Shown here: positions 14,074 through 15,154 of the stretch, in pieces
Layout: the number at the start of each line of letters is the position of its first letter
Numbering within the stretch: the first letter of the stretch is position 1
Translations under genes and position numbers: made by a program
Origin: Spirochaetia bacterium
GTDB taxonomy: Bacteria; Spirochaetota; Spirochaetia; Treponematales; Breznakiellaceae
Assembly: GCA_025997595.1 (NCBI GenBank)
Contig: BNUU01000039.1
Coordinates: 1-15,154 of the forward strand
DNA: 15,154 nt
Reading direction: 5' to 3'
Notes under the pieces: model-generated
What the model was told of the DNA's origin: nothing
What the model saw: the letters and a program-made list of their open reading frames with translations, nothing else
Databases searched by the model: none

Positions 14074-15048
14074 TCAATATTTAACCACGTTTTCCCATTT
14101 GCCTGATTCTGCGGAGGCGAAGAGGGCGTCAATGACCGCCATGTTGGCCACCGCATCGGAAATGGGGGTGGGTACCGGGGCTTTATCAATGAGGGATTCC
14201 GCGAAGGCGTCGAATTCCAGCAGGTACTGATCGGCTATTTCGGTTTCGATGAGCCGTGTTCCCAGCCCGACCGAAACGGTGACATGGCCGGGAACATCGC
14301 CGTACATGTTGAAGGGGACCTCCACCGACAAACTGCCCCCGGTCCCAAAGGCGGTGATCCGCTGGTAGGGGAAGATCTGGGTGCTGACGGTAAACGTTGA
14401 AGTCCGGCCATCGCCGTAGTCCAGAATCGCAGAGGCAATGACATCGGTTTTGAACTGGGGGTCACGGGCGAGGGTGCAAACCGCCCGTCGGGGCTCCGCG
14501 CCCATGAGGAAGCGGGCGGAGGAAACCGTATAGCAGCCGATGTCCAGCATGGCCCCGCCCCCCATGGCCGCGATATTCCTGATATTGGAAGCGTCCTTGT
14601 TGGTGTACGAAAAGGCGCCCCCGGTGGCCATCACCGCGCCGATTTCTCCGGCCCTGACGAGCTCCGCCGCCCGGACCCATTGGGGGTGGAAGCGGTACAT
14701 AAAGGCTTCCATCAGGGGAACCCCCTTCTTCGCGCAGTATTCGGCGGCCTCCGCAGCCTCCCGGGCGTTCAGGCAGAGGGGCTTTTCGCAGATCACGGGT
14801 TTGCCCGCGTCGGCGGCCTTCTTGATATACTCAAGGTGCAGATGGTTCGGCAGGGGAATATAGATGAAGTCAACCTTGGGGTCCGCAATGAGCGCCTCAT
14901 AGGAACCATAGGAAACCGCAAAGCCTAACCTGTCGGCAAAGGTATGAGCCTTCGCCGCGTCACGGGAAGCCACCCCATAGGGTTCAATCAACAGGGAGGC
15001 CCGCAAAGGGGTCGCCACCCGCAGCGCATAATGACCGGAGCATCCCAA
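14074..15048 (-). CDS. Gfo/Idh/MocA-type NAD(P)-dependent oxidoreductase, 5' end interrupted
   Basis: The product reads as a Rossmann-fold sugar or polyol dehydrogenase-type oxidoreductase. Counting from the TTG at 15048, visible landmarks are the nucleotide loop GCSGH at the very start, YGSYEALIADPKVDFIYIPLPNHLH (about 47-71), the family EKP at 88-90, MYRFHP (117-122) and GGGAMLDIGCY (163-173). The first few residues, which should supply a start codon and the strand leading into the GxxG loop, are missing: the sequence becomes an inverted copy of the gene's own interior at 15049. TTG 15048 is therefore a default, not a chosen start. The substrate cannot be inferred. It converges on the lipoprotein gene across the hairpin array. 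Confidence 0.85.
   Translation of the reverse strand: MGCSGHYALRVATPLRASLLIEPYGVASRDAAKAHTFADRLGFAVSYGSYEALIADPKVDFIYIPLPNHLHLEYIKKAADAGKPVICEKPLCLNAREAAEAAEYCAKKGVPLMEAFMYRFHPQWVRAAELVRAGEIGAVMATGGAFSYTNKDASNIRNIAAMGGGAMLDIGCYTVSSARFLMGAEPRRAVCTLARDPQFKTDVIASAILDYGDGRTSTFTVSTQIFPYQRITAFGTGGSLSVEVPFNMYGDVPGHVTVSVGLGTRLIETEIADQYLLEFDAFAESLIDKAPVPTPISDAVANMAVIDALFASAESGKWENVVKY
14490..14595. repeat. Inverted repeat, internal copy (106 bp)
   Basis: This segment codes for about residues 152-186 of the oxidoreductase (on the - strand), including GGGAMLDIGCY. Its reverse complement is identical base for base to 15049-15154. The internal copy is in frame and fits the protein family, so it is the original. 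Confidence 0.95.
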
Positions 15049-15154
15049 GACGCTTCCAATATCAGGAATATCGCGGCCATGGGGGGCGGGGCCATGCTGG
15101 ACATCGGCTGCTATACGGTTTCCTCCGCCCGCTTCCTCATGGGCGCGGAGCCCC
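15049..15154. repeat. Inverted repeat, terminal copy (106 bp, runs off the window)
   Basis: All 106 bases are the exact reverse complement of 14490-14595, starting with GACGCTTCCAAT and running to the last base. Read on the + strand it encodes the same oxidoreductase residues (DASNIRNIAAMGGGAMLDI...). It begins exactly where the 5' end of the oxidoreductase gene should continue. The two arms are 453 bases apart. The repeat may extend beyond the window. Confidence 0.95.

Noticed and set aside
14074..15048. Calling the oxidoreductase a pseudogene
   Set aside because: The frame is intact throughout the window except at the join to the inverted copy, which may be an assembly artefact; a truncated CDS is the safer call.

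Overview
The window looks like a chromosomal segment from a Treponema-like spirochaete, possibly one of the more GC-rich insect-gut treponemes. This is an inference from protein character: S4 and L36 carry zinc cysteines, L15 and L17 have charged C-terminal tails, a spirochaete-style lipoprotein is present, and secY runs straight into rpmJ without adk, map or infA. No search could be run, so treat the taxon as provisional.

Positions 1-7482 (+ strand) hold the end of the spc operon joined to the alpha operon. The order is the last codons of rpsN, then rpsH, rplF, rplR, rpsE, rpmD, rplO, secY, rpmJ, rpsM, rpsK, rpsD, rpoA, rplQ and a small zinc-ribbon protein. Most genes are a few bases apart or overlap. 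Where a gap opens (rplF/rplR, secY/rpmJ, rpsM/rpsK) it holds a strong, mostly perfect stem-loop; the rplF/rplR gap also encodes an 11-residue minicistron ending directly on the rplR start codon. A clear intrinsic terminator at about 7538-7567 ends the transcript.

Positions 7483-7798 have no gene. They hold two terminator-like hairpins and then a striking 173-nt long hairpin (7628-7800) whose outer end sits on the stop codon of the converging gene.

Positions 7799-11756 (- strand) form a compact operon prfA-prmC-rel: peptide release factor 1, the methyltransferase that modifies its GGQ glutamine, and a long RelA/SpoT homologue. The Rel protein has an intact-looking (p)ppGpp synthetase domain, but its HD hydrolase site has lost every metal ligand, so it is predicted to synthesise only. 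A 15-nt palindrome fills most of the prfA/prmC gap.

Positions 11894-13962 (+ strand) encode two overlapping envelope genes: a one-span membrane protein and a 554-aa Pro/Ala/Glu-rich putative lipoprotein with a beta-type domain and a C-terminal TPR-like region. They are divergent from prfA across about 137 bp with candidate overlapping promoters.

Positions 13959-14056 contain three back-to-back perfect stem-loops, about 33-34 nt apart, with unrelated stems but nearly identical loops. They separate the lipoprotein gene from a converging Gfo/Idh/MocA-type oxidoreductase gene (14074-15048, - strand). That gene loses its start codon at 15049, where an exact 106-bp inverted copy of its own interior (14490-14595) begins and runs to the window end. 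This is either a real inversion-duplication or a fold-back assembly or amplification artefact.

The best candidates for something undescribed are the shared-loop hairpin array, the long 173-nt hairpin, the HD-dead Rel, and the recurrent intercistronic hairpins with the rplR minicistron.
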